DNA from: Ehretia macrophylla
Taxonomy: Eukaryota; Streptophyta; Magnoliopsida; Boraginales; Ehretiaceae
Assembly: GCA_037974665.1 (NCBI GenBank)
Contig: CM075781.1
Location: forward strand, 35,565,235 to 35,629,234
Length of the DNA: 64,000 nt
Reading direction: 5' to 3'
Positions 11,127-22,232 of this stretch are shown piece after piece. Numbering within the stretch: position 1 is the stretch's first letter; each line of letters begins with the position of its first letter. The translations under genes and the position numbers were made by a program. Below the pieces are notes generated by a model. That model saw only the letters and a list, made by a program, of their open reading frames with translations. It did no database searches and was not told the DNA's origin.

Positions 11127-11300
11127 ATAGACTATCAAATTTAGTTTTTTTTTTTAAATATCAGCAATTTGTTTCAAAGGTGAATTATAGACCATCAATT
11201 TTTTGTTTTTTTAAATGTCAACCATTCATTTCAAAGGTGAATTATAGACTATTAATTTTGCTTTTTTTTTAAATATCAACCATTCGTTTCAAAATTTATT
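11127..11300 (+). repeat. Three-copy tandem repeat, unit about 65 bp
   Basis: ATAGAC(T/C)AT(C/T)AA, a T-run, AAAT(A/G)TCA(A/G)C(A/C)ATT and GTTTCAAAGGTGAATT recur three times, the last copy incomplete. Confidence 0.75.
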
Positions 11301-11699
11301 TTAAACACATTTTTATTGGTTTAAATCTAGATTAAATAGCTGAGAATTTAGAAGACAAAAATTAATGAGTTGTAATTCATATTTTTTCTTTTTTTTTAGT
11401 AAGCAAATAAGATAGATTTCATTCTACGTGATAAACATAATTACAAGGTTCTAAAAAAATTTCTTAAACTAGGAAATGATAAAATCTGAAAAAGGAATGT
11501 TCCTTACAACATCGTATCCGCTTCCTATTTCTTCTTAAGGTCACTATCATAGACATTAAACACACGGTAACATCAATTGTCTCGCTAATGACTCGGAGGC
11601 TTACATTTTCACACGAGAAACTCAGGCTGCTTCATTCGAAAATAATATCTCGCACAACCAATGAATAGTACTTGCGCTATCCTTAGGGTAATTTTAATG

Positions 11700-12010
11700 G
11701 AATCTTTAAATATAAAATTTTTCTAATTTGAGTGTTTTTAGAGACCCTAATTTCTAAAAATAATATTATTCATGATAAAAGTATGTAGGATCTACCACTT
11801 TTGACTTAAAAGATGTCAAAATAGACACCCGGTCTCTATTTTCTTTCACAAATTTATTAAAAAAATAGAGACTGGGTCTCTATTTTGATATCTTTTAAGT
11901 CAAAAGTGATAGACTCTACGTACTTTTACCATGAATAATATTATTTTTAGAGACTTCAATATCTAAAAATACCTAAATTAAAAAAAATTTACATTTTAAA
12001 AACTCTATTG
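11700..12010. mobile_element. Foldback MITE with about 145-bp arms
   Basis: The left arm (about 11700-11842) and right arm (about 11861-12010) are near-perfect inverted repeats. For example CACTTTTGACTTAAAAGAT pairs with ATCTTTTAAGTCAAAAGTG, around a loop of about 20 nt. A transcript would fold into one long hairpin. Confidence 0.85.
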
Positions 12011-12677
12011 AAGATAGTCTTATCCAAATTCAAAATTGTCGGCACACAAAGTATACGAGGGAATAGACCTAAATGAGGACATTCAAATGATCATCTCAGC
12101 ATGACGATTATAGGATTACGTATTTATACATTTGGGGAAAAAAAGAAACTCAAAAACTCCATAATAATAAAGCAACCATATAATTACAAAACAATTATAT
12201 AGTTTGTGATCCTTTTGCCTATCAAATCAGCCGAACCATGACATATTAGTGTTTTTTGCCTAATGTCAAGTCTACACCTAGTGTGACTTCTGAAGAGGGC
12301 CATGCTAGCCGCATCAAACAGGGACATCTTATCCGTGTTGTCTCTTGATGAGGGCCAGCTTCCTATTGACAAGACAACTTGCATGTGATACACAACAAAG
12401 GACTCCACAACAAATACTCGGCGATGGTGATCAAACCGTGATAAGCAACGATGCTCACAAATGATGACCCCTTACGTGGGTCAACACCTGGACAATGCGG
12501 GCCAGTCAATTAAGCTAAGCCGTCGCATGAACAATTAACATTTCTCTGGTTTCTCTTTTAAGAATGACAACAAATAAAGTTTAAATCTGAAATCGATAGA
12601 TATTTATTTAATAAAAATTAATGGATAAATTGAAAGATTTTAGTTTTATAAATAGTAATCGATGAGTAAATTGATAA
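12011..12677. other. No recognisable feature
   Basis: Non-coding. A 74-codon minus-strand open frame at 12184-12408 resembles nothing I know. Confidence 0.5.
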
Positions 12678-12905
12678 CATTACAAGAAATTTCAGAAAGA
12701 GAGACGATACATTTCTGTCTCTTTTCTATCTCCAATCTAGAAAAAAGACGGAACGGAGACGAAACTCGATCGTAACCTCTTGAATCGTCGCAAATTTTGA
12801 ATTTCGTCTCTATTTCATCTCAAATGAAGACGAAAATATATTTTGTTCCCGTTTCGTCACATTTCTGTCTTCTTCACATTTCGTCTCATTTTTGTCGTAT
12901 TTTTT
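12678..12905 (+). mobile_element. CACTA-like (En/Spm) terminal fragment
   Basis: ATTACAAGAAATTTC near 12678 resembles a decayed CACTACAAGAAA terminus. It is followed by many direct and inverted copies of short motifs such as AGACGAAA, TTTCGTCTC and TTTCTGTCT, the layout of CACTA subterminal regions. No transposase is present. Confidence 0.5.
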
Positions 12906-13839
12906 TAATTTTTTAAAATAAAATAATATAAAATAAAAAAGTTATAAATTCTGATTATGTCAAATTTGCTATAAAAATTGAAATTAAAAAAATTATAAAG
13001 ACAAAAAATTAAATAAATAAAGCTGAAATTTTTTAAAAATAACTTAAAAGATCCAGCCTGATTTTTCCATGGATATAGTTATTTAAGTTAAGACCTATGA
13101 AGTTTGCGCTCTGTTTGCTGAGAAGTGTGGTTGCTAGTTCTGTGATTATCTGTGGAAGATGTTCTCACTTGATTCTCACCAGTTCTATTCTAAATGGTGT
13201 TCTAGCAGATCACAAAATTAAAGATGCTCTATAGGCTAAGTGAATAAGTAATAGCTCTGTCAACTTTAAAATTAGCTTTCTTCATCCAATAAAACTTGTT
13301 ATGTAAGCAGAAGACTTTAAAAAAGTAAAATCTTTTGGTGCACACTTTAGAAGTCAAAATGCGATTAGATGGTTTGTTGCCTCTGAGGACTTCTTGTTGA
13401 TATTATAAATAAGAGAATCAAAATTTCAGGCAATGATGTAATTTGATTCACTACAGTCAACATGAGACTGCCTCTATTTTGTCTAGGAAGTGACCTCAAT
13501 CACTCTCTCCCCTGCCATGTTATGGCTCTAGAGGGTTTTCTGTTGTCAAGCATACAAATTTAACCTATGGGTCAAAGAAACTTACCGAAAAGCTAAAAGA
13601 GAGATTGGCTGGAAAGGAAATTCTATTAGACGGAGACTACAATATTTTTTCCAACAATGCAAGTAATATTTCTTATTCACAAGTATGTGTCCCTTCACAA
13701 AGAGGAATACATCTCTCAACTCACCATCGCATTGTATACATATGGATATGGATTTCACTGACAAGCATGCATGGTAAATATCTTGGTTTTGCAAGCTAGC
13801 TTTCTTGTTCTGTTGTCACTATGATATTAATTTGAGGAA
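12906..13839. other. No recognisable feature
   Basis: AT-rich non-coding sequence. Short open frames on both strands at 13582-13799 overlap each other and resemble no family. Confidence 0.5.
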
Positions 13840-14195
13840 AGGCTGTACATTATGGTGGGAATTTCTTATGAAGATCCACCTAAATATGATACATCTATTC
13901 TTCATATTAAAGTAGATGCGGCCCCGATTCAGGATAAGATGAGGAAAAATCGTTTGAGATGGTTTAGAATGTTAGGAGACAATGGGTAAAGATGTGGTAG
14001 AAGGTGTACACCGTAAAAGAGGTCGAGGAAAAATTTAGATGAGTTGGATAGAGATACTTATATGAGAGCATGCATGAAATTAACAGAGGGGAAGGCTTTT
14101 GACGGGAATGTGTACTGTTGTCAAATCTATATAGTCACCTCCACCTACTGGGATAAGACTTGGTTTGATTTGATTATTGAAGCCAGGAACTATTA
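13840..14195 (+). pseudogene. RTE-type LINE, 3' end relic
   Basis: The plus frame reads APIQDKMRKNRLRWF at about 13922-13965, the conserved C-terminal segment of plant RTE-like LINE polyproteins. Decayed frames follow with the RACMKLTE and YWDKTWFDL segments typical of the same C-terminus. Stops and frameshifts interrupt it. No reverse transcriptase domain is present, as expected for a 5'-truncated copy. Confidence 0.6.
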
Positions 14196-14819
14196 ATGTA
14201 AATACCAGCTCCACTTTGTCTTTAATAAAGCTTAGGGGTAAAAGGTGATCTAAGTGTTAAATTCCCTGAAACAATAGAGGGAAAATATACTGACATTCTT
14301 GTCCTTTCTAAAAATAACGTACTTTGTGTCTTTTCTGCTCACTGCGGGTTGATTAGCAAGGCTTCTGTTACCATTTGACCTTGAGACATCCTTTCTTCTT
14401 CGAGAAACACTTAAAAAAGTCAATTGTTTGTTAATCTTATTGAGGGCCAATAAAATGTTGACATGTGGACATAGTTAGTCATATTAGAATTTTATGGTAG
14501 GATGCTACTTTATCGATTTGTCCTTTGGTTTTTTAATGTGATATTAATGAGATTATAGTGGGACCCACTGAATGAATTTAGTCTCAATATATAATATGCA
14601 CACTTTTACTATTATACCCCCAACTAACTATACACAATGACTAAAATGGACTGAATAGTAATGAACAAAAAGACAAAATAAGTATCAAAAGACTAAAGTA
14701 ACCCTCTACCACATTAAATGCAACAAAGTCAATTTTCGTCCAGCAAAAAATATTCCTGCCCAAATCGAATTCGTTACTTTAATTTCAATATCCGTAGACA
14801 GAGTAACCCTCTGAATGTG
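14196..14819. other. No recognisable feature
   Basis: AT-rich spacer between the LINE relic and the tandem repeats upstream of the FAR1-like locus. Confidence 0.5.
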
Positions 14820-15330
14820 TTTATTATCTGTTGCTTAAGTTTCAAAATTTGTAGACAAATATACAATACGTAATTGTCCAATCCAATTAAATATTAACTA
14901 ACTACCACCATTAGATAAACATCAAATCAAATTTAAGGAAATTTTAATGCATCTGAAATATGAAATGATTTGTAACGAATAGTACATGTGGTATGTTATT
15001 TGTTGTTTAAGGTTTTAATATCCGTAGACAGACATTTCGATATTCGTAGGCAGACATACGTAATTGTCCAATCCAATTAAATAATATTAACTAACTACCA
15101 CTATTAGATAAACATCAAATCAAATTTATGGAAATTTTAATACATCTGAAATATGAAATGGTTTGTAACGAATAATACATGGGATATGTTATTTGTTGTT
15201 TAAGGTTTTAATATCCGTAGATAGACATTTCGATATCCGTAGACAGATTTTTGAATGGATAATTTATCCAATCAAATTAAATGTCAACGTAGCTACTACC
15301 ATTAGTTAAACGTCAAGTCAATTTAAAGCC
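14820..15330 (+). repeat. Tandem repeat of about 190-bp units, two to three copies
   Basis: GTAATTGTCCAATCC (about 14870 and 15060), CATCAAATCAAATTTA, TGAAATATGAAATG and TTGTTTAAGGTTTTAATATCCGT recur about 190 bp apart. A third, partial copy runs at 15255-15330. Confidence 0.8.
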
Positions 15331-15465
15331 ATACAAACGTGAATGCATCAGAATATTAATATATGTAACTATTCAATATTTCAAATTCCATGAATTGCAA
15401 TAGCTAATGTAAAAAAAAAAGGAATAAGAAGAAAAACATATCAAGATTGTTTTTAAATAGAATTT

Positions 15466-15985
15466 TTAAATTTTCTATGGATCTGTTGTTTCTTCTTACA
15501 AATGTGTAGTTGCTTCTTATGAATGTGTAGTTGCAATTTTCTATGGATCTGTTGATGCTTCTTACTAATGTGTAGTTGCAATTATTTCATAAATTTATAA
15601 GTTTTCTATAGATCTGTTACTGTTACTTAAGAATATGTAGTTAGAACTGTAAATATTTATGAGTTTTATATGGAAATGTTGTTATTTCTTAAGAATGTGT
15701 AGTTGAAATTATATATATTTATGAGTTTTCTAAGGATCTGTTGTTGTTTCTTACTAATTCGTAGTTGTAATTCTTTCGTAAATTTATGAGTTTTATAGTT
15801 TGTTGTTGTTTTTTACTAATTCGTAGTTGTAATTGTTTCGTTAATTTAAAAGTTTTCTATGAATATATTGTTGCTTCTTACTAATGTGTAGTTGCAATTG
15901 TGTTTTAAATTTATAAGTTTTCTATAGATCTGTTGTTGTTTATTACTAATGTGTAGTTGCAATTGTTCCATAAATTTATAAGTTT
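15466..15985 (+). repeat. Minisatellite of 62-66-bp units, about eight copies
   Basis: Units begin GTTTTCTATAGATCTGTTG or variants and contain ACTAATGTGTAGTTGCAATT and TAAATTTATAA. Unit starts are at about 15601, 15663, 15725, 15790, 15852 and 15917, with less regular copies before. The array stops about 115 bp before the FAR1-like coding region. Confidence 0.85.
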
Positions 15986-16009
15986 TGATCCGTGCATTTT
16001 GTTTATTTG

Positions 16010-16011
<2 letters not shown>

Positions 16012-16043
<32 letters not shown>
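16012..16043. repeat. (AT)n microsatellite
   Basis: About sixteen AT units between the minisatellite and the coding region. Confidence 0.95.
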
Positions 16044-16046
<3 letters not shown>

Positions 16047-16101
16047 GTTTAGAATTTTACCATAATTCGCAGTCTAAATTTTTATGTTAATTATTGTAGA
16101 T

Positions 16102-18456
16102 ATGGATGACGATTTTAGCAATGTAGATATTGGTAACATGACATTTGGATATGTAGAAGAGGCATATGATTTCTACAACAGCTATGCACGTGCAAGAGGA
16201 TTCAGTATTAGGAAAGACACGGTACAAAAAGATGCGGTTACTAACGTAATAAAGAATCGTTTGTTTGTTTGTTCTTGTCAAGGGTTGCGAAGGCAAGAAT
16301 TCTTGGAGATGCCTGGTAGACAACGGGAACACCGTCCATTGACCAGATGTGAATGTGGTGCTAAACTTCGCATAAAGCTTGATAGAGAAACCATGCGTTA
16401 CACAGTAACCCTCTTTGTCGATGAGCACAATCATGAACTTGTACCTAAATATGATGTTCCACAGTTACGCTCACACAGACACGTTGACGAGGGCCATAGC
16501 ACACGCAATGCGTCATGCCGGTATAAATCCTAGTAAAACAATGGATTTTTTTAATTACTGTGCTGACGGATACGAGAATGTGGGTTTTACTAGGCCAGAT
16601 TTGTGGAATAAAATGTATCGGGATTGCCAAAAAGAAATAAAAGATGGGGATGCCAACATTGCGCTGGCTTATCTACACGGGAAGTCTGAAGGAGACCCAA
16701 TGTTCTTTTTTGAGTACACAGTTGATGAGAAGAATCGACTTGATAAATTGTTTTGCCCGGATGGAAGGTTTAGGGATGAGTACGCAGCATTCGAAGACGT
16801 ATTGATATTTGATACAACCTATAAGACGAATTCGAACAAGTTTCCTTTAGTAATTTTAGCCGGGAAAAACAATCACCGCAACACATGCATTTTTGGTGCT
16901 GCATTGATTCAAAATAAGAGCACAGAATCCTATCTATGGGTGCTCAATACTTTTTTGTTTGCGATGAACAACAAGATACCATTGTCGGTGGTTACGGACG
17001 GAGACAAGTCAATGCAAGCAGCCATCGCCACTGTCTTTCCAAATACGAAACACAGGCTTTGTCGTTGGCATCTTGGACGTAATGCCACTTCAAATGTGCA
17101 TGTAGATGATTTTGGTAAAACTTTTAAAAAAATGATGGCTCTCAAATGTTCAATTCAGGAATTTGAATTTGAGTGGAGGAAAATGGTTGTTCGTCACGGT
17201 ATTGAGAATGACAAGTGGATAGTGGATGTGCATGCAAAGAGACACATGTGGTTTGAAGCATACTTTCACGGTCAATTTTTCGCTCTAGTCAAGAGTACTC
17301 AACGTTGTGAAGGTATGAATGCATTCTTGAATAAATTTCTTCAGAACAATAAGAAGCTGATAGATTTCGTCAGAGATTACCACAGAGGGTTGGAACGTCT
17401 CCGGATTAATAATGTGAGGCAAGAAGTGGTAACAAACTATACAAAACCAGTGCCGACAACCTCGTGAAAGGAAATTGAGGATCATGCTGCGAATGTGTAT
17501 ACCCGTGCAATTTTCAAGAAGATTCGAAAAGAGATTCAATCCCAATCAATGCTTTGGCACGAGCATATTATATCCCACATGGATGGTGATGCTCATACAT
17601 ATGTTGTTGCCGATTATAATAACAAAGGGTTGTTACGTAATGTGCTATTTAGGGGCGATGGTTTACTCGTTAGCTACGATTGTTTGAGATTTGAATCATG
17701 CGGGATGATATGTAAGCACATTTTATATGTGCTTAAGTGCGAAGGCTTAGACCATATCCCACCATCTTGCATCAATCCACGTTGGACAACTGTTACTAGT
17801 GAGCATTTTCGTGATAAGAATTTGTCATCCGGTACAACTACCGAAATTGAGATAGCCTGCCACGGTTACATAGTGTCAAGGTGTAATGAAATGGGGTATT
17901 ATGCGAAGATAACACTAGACGGGTATACAAAAATTGTTGATGGCATTGCAAAACTAAGTACTCGGGCAAAGGATTTATGGTTATTAAAGGTGAACACCAT
18001 TGGAAATCAAGCAGAATCGTTTCAACCGTTGGAATTTGGGGGATTGGATCCCAACATTGCAAAACCAAAAGGCAAACCAAAGGAGATAAAGAGTCAAAAA
18101 CAACGTAAACCAAGACATTGTAAAAAGTGCAAGTATGTCAATATATATATTTATTTAATAAAATATAATAAATTTTACTGAAATTCTTATATTATATGTT
18201 TTGTTACAGGAGTATTGGATACACAGCAAATAGGTGTCCTAAACAATGTGTTGATGCATCGGAGGATACTAATTCAACGTACCATGGGTTCAATGATAAT
18301 CCTAGTCAATCGAGTATGTCAGAACTGAGGCATGGTAGTAATAATTTGTTTGGGTATGGTTACGATAACACATCACTGCTGCAATATTTTAACTCGTATG
18401 GGGATAATGCGTCATCTAGTTTGTCGTCACACATGCTAATATTTCGACCCAACTGA
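16102..18456 (+). pseudogene. FAR1/FHY3-like, MULE-transposase-derived gene, broken
   Basis: Family: DNA-binding proteins descended from, or still part of, Mutator-like transposases. An acceptor at 16098-16099 precedes the ATG at 16102. The first about 110 codons form a FAR1 DNA-binding region (SYARARGFSIRKD, CECGAKLRI, DEHNHEL). A frameshift at about 16480-16490 moves to frame 2. The MULE transposase core follows (VLIFDTTYKTN, VVTDGDKSMQ, CRWHLGRN). A TGA at 17465-17467 interrupts it before KEIEDHAAN. The SWIM finger (LRFESCGMICKHIL) has Tyr where the first Cys is expected. An intron (18133-18209) splits a CCHC-like knuckle whose expected His is Tyr (SIGYTANRC). Two tandem arrays lie directly upstream. 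The single frameshift and single stop suggest a fairly young loss. Confidence 0.85.
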
Positions 18457-20161
18457 TCAATAATGAGGTAATTCACTACGTTGGTTTTTTTTTCCCGTAG
18501 TATATACGCTTTTTTGGTTTTTTAAAATTTGAATTTCAGCCACGCACTTTATTTGCCTAATTTACTGCTTTTGAAGTTAGTATCGTTTTGATTGAAATGA
18601 CAAAAAAACAGCTTTTTAATTAAATGACATGACATAATAGCTTCACATTTAATGCTTTTTTGGTGATTGACGTTATAACCCTTTGAATGAAGTGTACATG
18701 CTAAATAGTAAGGGCTGAAATTATCTTTTTCCATTTTTTTTCTTTATTGATCTTGATCCGATCTCTCTAATCCTGACATTTGCAGAAAACGTTATCTTCC
18801 CAAAGGCTTTTACCTACCCTACTTTGCCCATCTCTCTCTCTCTTACCTCTCTACCATGTCTCTGCTCTCTATTCATTCTTCTTCTTCTTCTTTTTTATAT
18901 TGGGTTTCTCAGATTCCCTCTCTCTTTTCCTCTAATGTTGAAGCTGAAATCTTGCAAGCACCTGCGATCAGAACAAGGTGAATATTGTATATTTTTTTTA
19001 ATATTCTGATAATTTTTGTATATTATTATTTTTAATTGTTGCACTTTTGTTGTAGAGTTTTCAAGTGCATGCATTATATGGGTTGTGGTTCTTGTTGAAT
19101 AATTATATGATTTTTTAGGTGTTTTTTGTTTAATTTTTTTAATAAGCTTAATGGAGGGCAAAAATGGTGTTAGGTTAGTATTAGAGTTGGGACATGGAAA
19201 GGACGTGGGAAGAGATGGTTTGGACGTGAGATAGAAAGTCGCTTTGTGGAATAGGTGGTTAGTGTAGAAGTGCTTTTGAATATGAGAAGCTTCATATCTA
19301 TGATTTTGTATATGTGTGTATGTGTGTGTGTGTATGTGTGTGTGTGTAGAGAGAGAGAGAGGTTTTACTTAAAACTTTATTCAAATGACAAGACTTCACC
19401 ACACTTAACCACTCGGGCATATAAAAATAAAAAAGATTTAAAAAATAAAGAATTGATTGGTTTCCCATTTCTGAATATTGATTTTTGTCTCTGTCTTTGT
19501 TGTTATTATTGTTAACGTCAATTGCTCGCAGAATCAATAGCGATCCACTGGTGATTTGAACTGAAACCGATGCTTCTAAGTTCGTAATGAAACACAGAGC
19601 CGCACATAGCTTTAAAATCAAACACAACATCGAACCACAAAATAATTAAAAATGAAAATCAAATCAAATTTTTAGATATATGCTAGATATCTTCGTCGGC
19701 ACTGGTTTTGTATGTATAGGTTTTATGTGTGTGTTTTGGAGAGATTTAGAAGATCTGTTTTTGGGTTTTGAGTATTGGATGACCGTGATGGTGTTTATGT
19801 TGTCATGGAGTACGTGGATTTTCCTTGAAGTATGTGGAGTTAAAGAATTTGTAACTACTCTTACGACTTTCATCATTATTATCTTTGACTGGTTTTGTTT
19901 ATGCTTGTGAAATGCTATAAAGTTACGGTCTTTTACTATCTGCTTGTGTTATGTAATTGGATTTTTCTTCACTTATTGTATATCTATTGTCTTCTTTTTT
20001 CTCTGTTTGTGACAGCATGTGGAAATGTGTACATTTTCTCTAGGAATATGATTTTCTTTTACAAAAGGATTAGTTTATGATTTTCTTTATTTAAATTTAC
20101 AATTTTTTTCATCACGTAATTACTCCTCATTTTTACAAGTACTTTGTAGCACAAGTGAAAA
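18457..20161. other. Spacer with possible leader of the GRF gene
   Basis: CT-rich sequence at 18820-18960 followed by GT-type donors resembles a 5' untranslated exon, but I cannot prove it. A (TG)n(GA)n microsatellite lies at about 19313-19361. No other gene was recognised; the open frames here are short and of simple composition. Confidence 0.4.
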
Positions 20162-20608
20162 ATGTCAACATCGAGTAGCCGAAGTCGTACGCGTAGTCGA
20201 AGTTATGAAGACCCAGCACTTGATTTGCGGTATATTAACAGGAACTGTTATTGCTATAACAAGGTAGAAATTATTGTTGTAGTAGATGAGAAGAAGCCTA
20301 CAAAAGGGCGTGTGTTTTATAACTGTAATAGGTGCAAATTCTTCGGATGGTGCGAGCCTATTTTTGCATCTTGGAACGGCACTGAACTCCCTATTGAAAA
20401 GAGATTGGGAGACATTGAAGCTACTGAATATCTTGATGATGAAGAGAGCGAAGAAGATGTGACATTTCCTTTGAAGAAGAAAAAGAATATAAAGAAGAAA
20501 AAGATGAAGAAAAATATTAATTACAATGAGAATTTGAATACGTTTCTTCTCATTTTTTGTTGTATTTTGTTGCTGCTACTACTTCTTGTGTTAATCTTCA
20601 AGAAATGA
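20162..20608 (+). CDS. GRF-type zinc-finger protein with C-terminal membrane anchor
   Basis: A 148-residue open frame without breaks. Residues 1-16 are Ser/Arg rich. A GRF-type zinc finger spans about 28-66, with Cys29, Cys31, the KGRVFY motif, Cys55, Cys58 and the FFGW end. An acidic stretch (about 83-100) and a Lys-rich stretch (105-117) follow. Residues 127-146 form one hydrophobic helix, likely a tail anchor. The order matches small plant proteins annotated as At4g04775-like, whose role is not established; GRF fingers in other proteins bind nucleic acid. It lies between a transposase-derived pseudogene and a Ulp1-like pseudogene, so it may be element cargo rather than a host gene. Start chosen at the first ATG, directly after a leader-like AC-rich stretch. 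Confidence 0.8.
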   Translation: MSTSSSRSRTRSRSYEDPALDLRYINRNCYCYNKVEIIVVVDEKKPTKGRVFYNCNRCKFFGWCEPIFASWNGTELPIEKRLGDIEATEYLDDEESEEDVTFPLKKKKNIKKKKMKKNINYNENLNTFLLIFCCILLLLLLLVLIFKK

Positions 20609-21349
20609 AATGTTATCTATGAGATTACTGCAAATTAAATTAATTAGCTTGGAATGGAATTGCTGAATGTATATCGTGAATATTTTTTGGGCCATGTATA
20701 AGTTAATGAGCTTTGTTGGGGCAGTACATTTTACCCCGTTAGTGTGAAGGAGCTGCATAACAAAGGAAGACTAAAAGCACCTGAAAACTATTAAATAATT
20801 ACTATAGTAAAATATAATCCCATATGAAAATGTAAGAAATTAAAATGATGTCAATTCTCTTTAGCATAAAATCCTCACTGTGCAGGCCATGCCTTGAATA
20901 GTAGACATATATGGTACAAAATCAGAGTCTAAGATCCAGTCTTTCCGGGAGCACACCAAATTAATATCATTGATATGTAGAAACCCAACATGATATCAAA
21001 CAGCTTGCATAGAAGGATAAACTGGTTCCTGGTTGTCGAAGCACAATAATTGCAAAGGACTAAAAATTGTTAAATTGCTAGATATTATAAAATATGAACC
21101 ATCATATAGAAAGCTGAGTAAACAGAGAAGGTGAAAAGTTTGTGTTACATATGTATTCCTGTTGGCATTCACAATTAGGCATGTGGATAGGGTACTGGAT
21201 TCATCATCAATCATTATGTGAGTCAGCTCCATATGATATACAAAATACTCAAAAAAAGTGCTTATACCCTACCAAAAAAAAAGTGCTTATAAAGGTAACC
21301 CCACCAAAAATAAGCCTAAATACAACACGTGCATGTTACTTCCAATCAT
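20609..21349. other. No recognisable feature
   Basis: Non-coding space between convergent loci. Confidence 0.5.
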
Positions 21350-22120
21350 AAATTGCATTTCTTGAGCTCATTTGTATGATGGCGCCACAACCTCAAGGCT
21401 AGCTGTTCTCGCTCATAAATTGATTCAACCTCATTCAAGTAGCGAGCTTTATCATACAATTGCATCATCATAGCAACGTAGAGTCAGCAATCATAACCGT
21501 TGTTTTGTTGGGGTACCCAAGCAGGACGTACAATTGGAAAAACACTCAAATTTAGATTATCATTTACGTAAGTAGATCTATCAACCTCCTTTAAAACTTC
21601 CACCAAAGTTCGTACCTACAATTAAATAAGTAATTTATGATGATAGTTGAAACAATTAAAAAATTATAACTGCACATTTATAAAATCAAAGGCAGCAAAG
21701 TTCAGCAAAGGAAAAATGTACCAGTTTATTCACTTCAGCATCAACCCTGAAAATTGTTCTTTGTCTAACCATCGAATTACATACTTCTAAACATTTCTTA
21801 CCAATGTTGGCAATAACCAATAACCAATGGTTGTTGCAGTAATTCATTGGAATGAAAATATGCAAAGTGTTTAAATACGTAAGACACATGATTTTCAACA
21901 AATTCACTTTCACGTAGAGCAAATACCTTCATTATAAAATTTTAAAAATCAAAAGTTTACCTTTTCACATAAGGCCAATGATCCAGAGAATTTGAAACTC
22001 ATAAAATAATCACTTCTCAACTTTTGTGGGGTTGGCGGAGCGTCGCATAAAATTTGTTGCTAGAAAAAATACCATTATCCAAGTAATTATTATTATTCCA
22101 GAAGTATCACATTTCCCAAG

Positions 22121-22232
22121 CGCATGCAACGTGTACTCTACATACCAACACCGATGACGGTAGAAACCAATTAGGCATGCAATGGGTACTCTACATACCG
22201 ACACCAATGATGGTAGAAACCAATTAGGCATT
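22121..22232. repeat. Tandem duplication, unit about 56 bp
   Basis: GCATGCAA(C/T)G(T/G)GTACTCTACATACC(A/G)ACACC ... GGTAGAAACCAATTAG occurs twice in a row, inside the Ulp1-like locus. Confidence 0.85.

Noticed and set aside
12184..12408. 74-codon minus-strand frame.
   Set aside because: No recognisable motif, no splice or family context; chance open frame.
15466..15985. Regular repeats that could suggest a CRISPR-like array.
   Set aside because: There are no unique spacers; whole units repeat, and this is plant DNA. It is a minisatellite.
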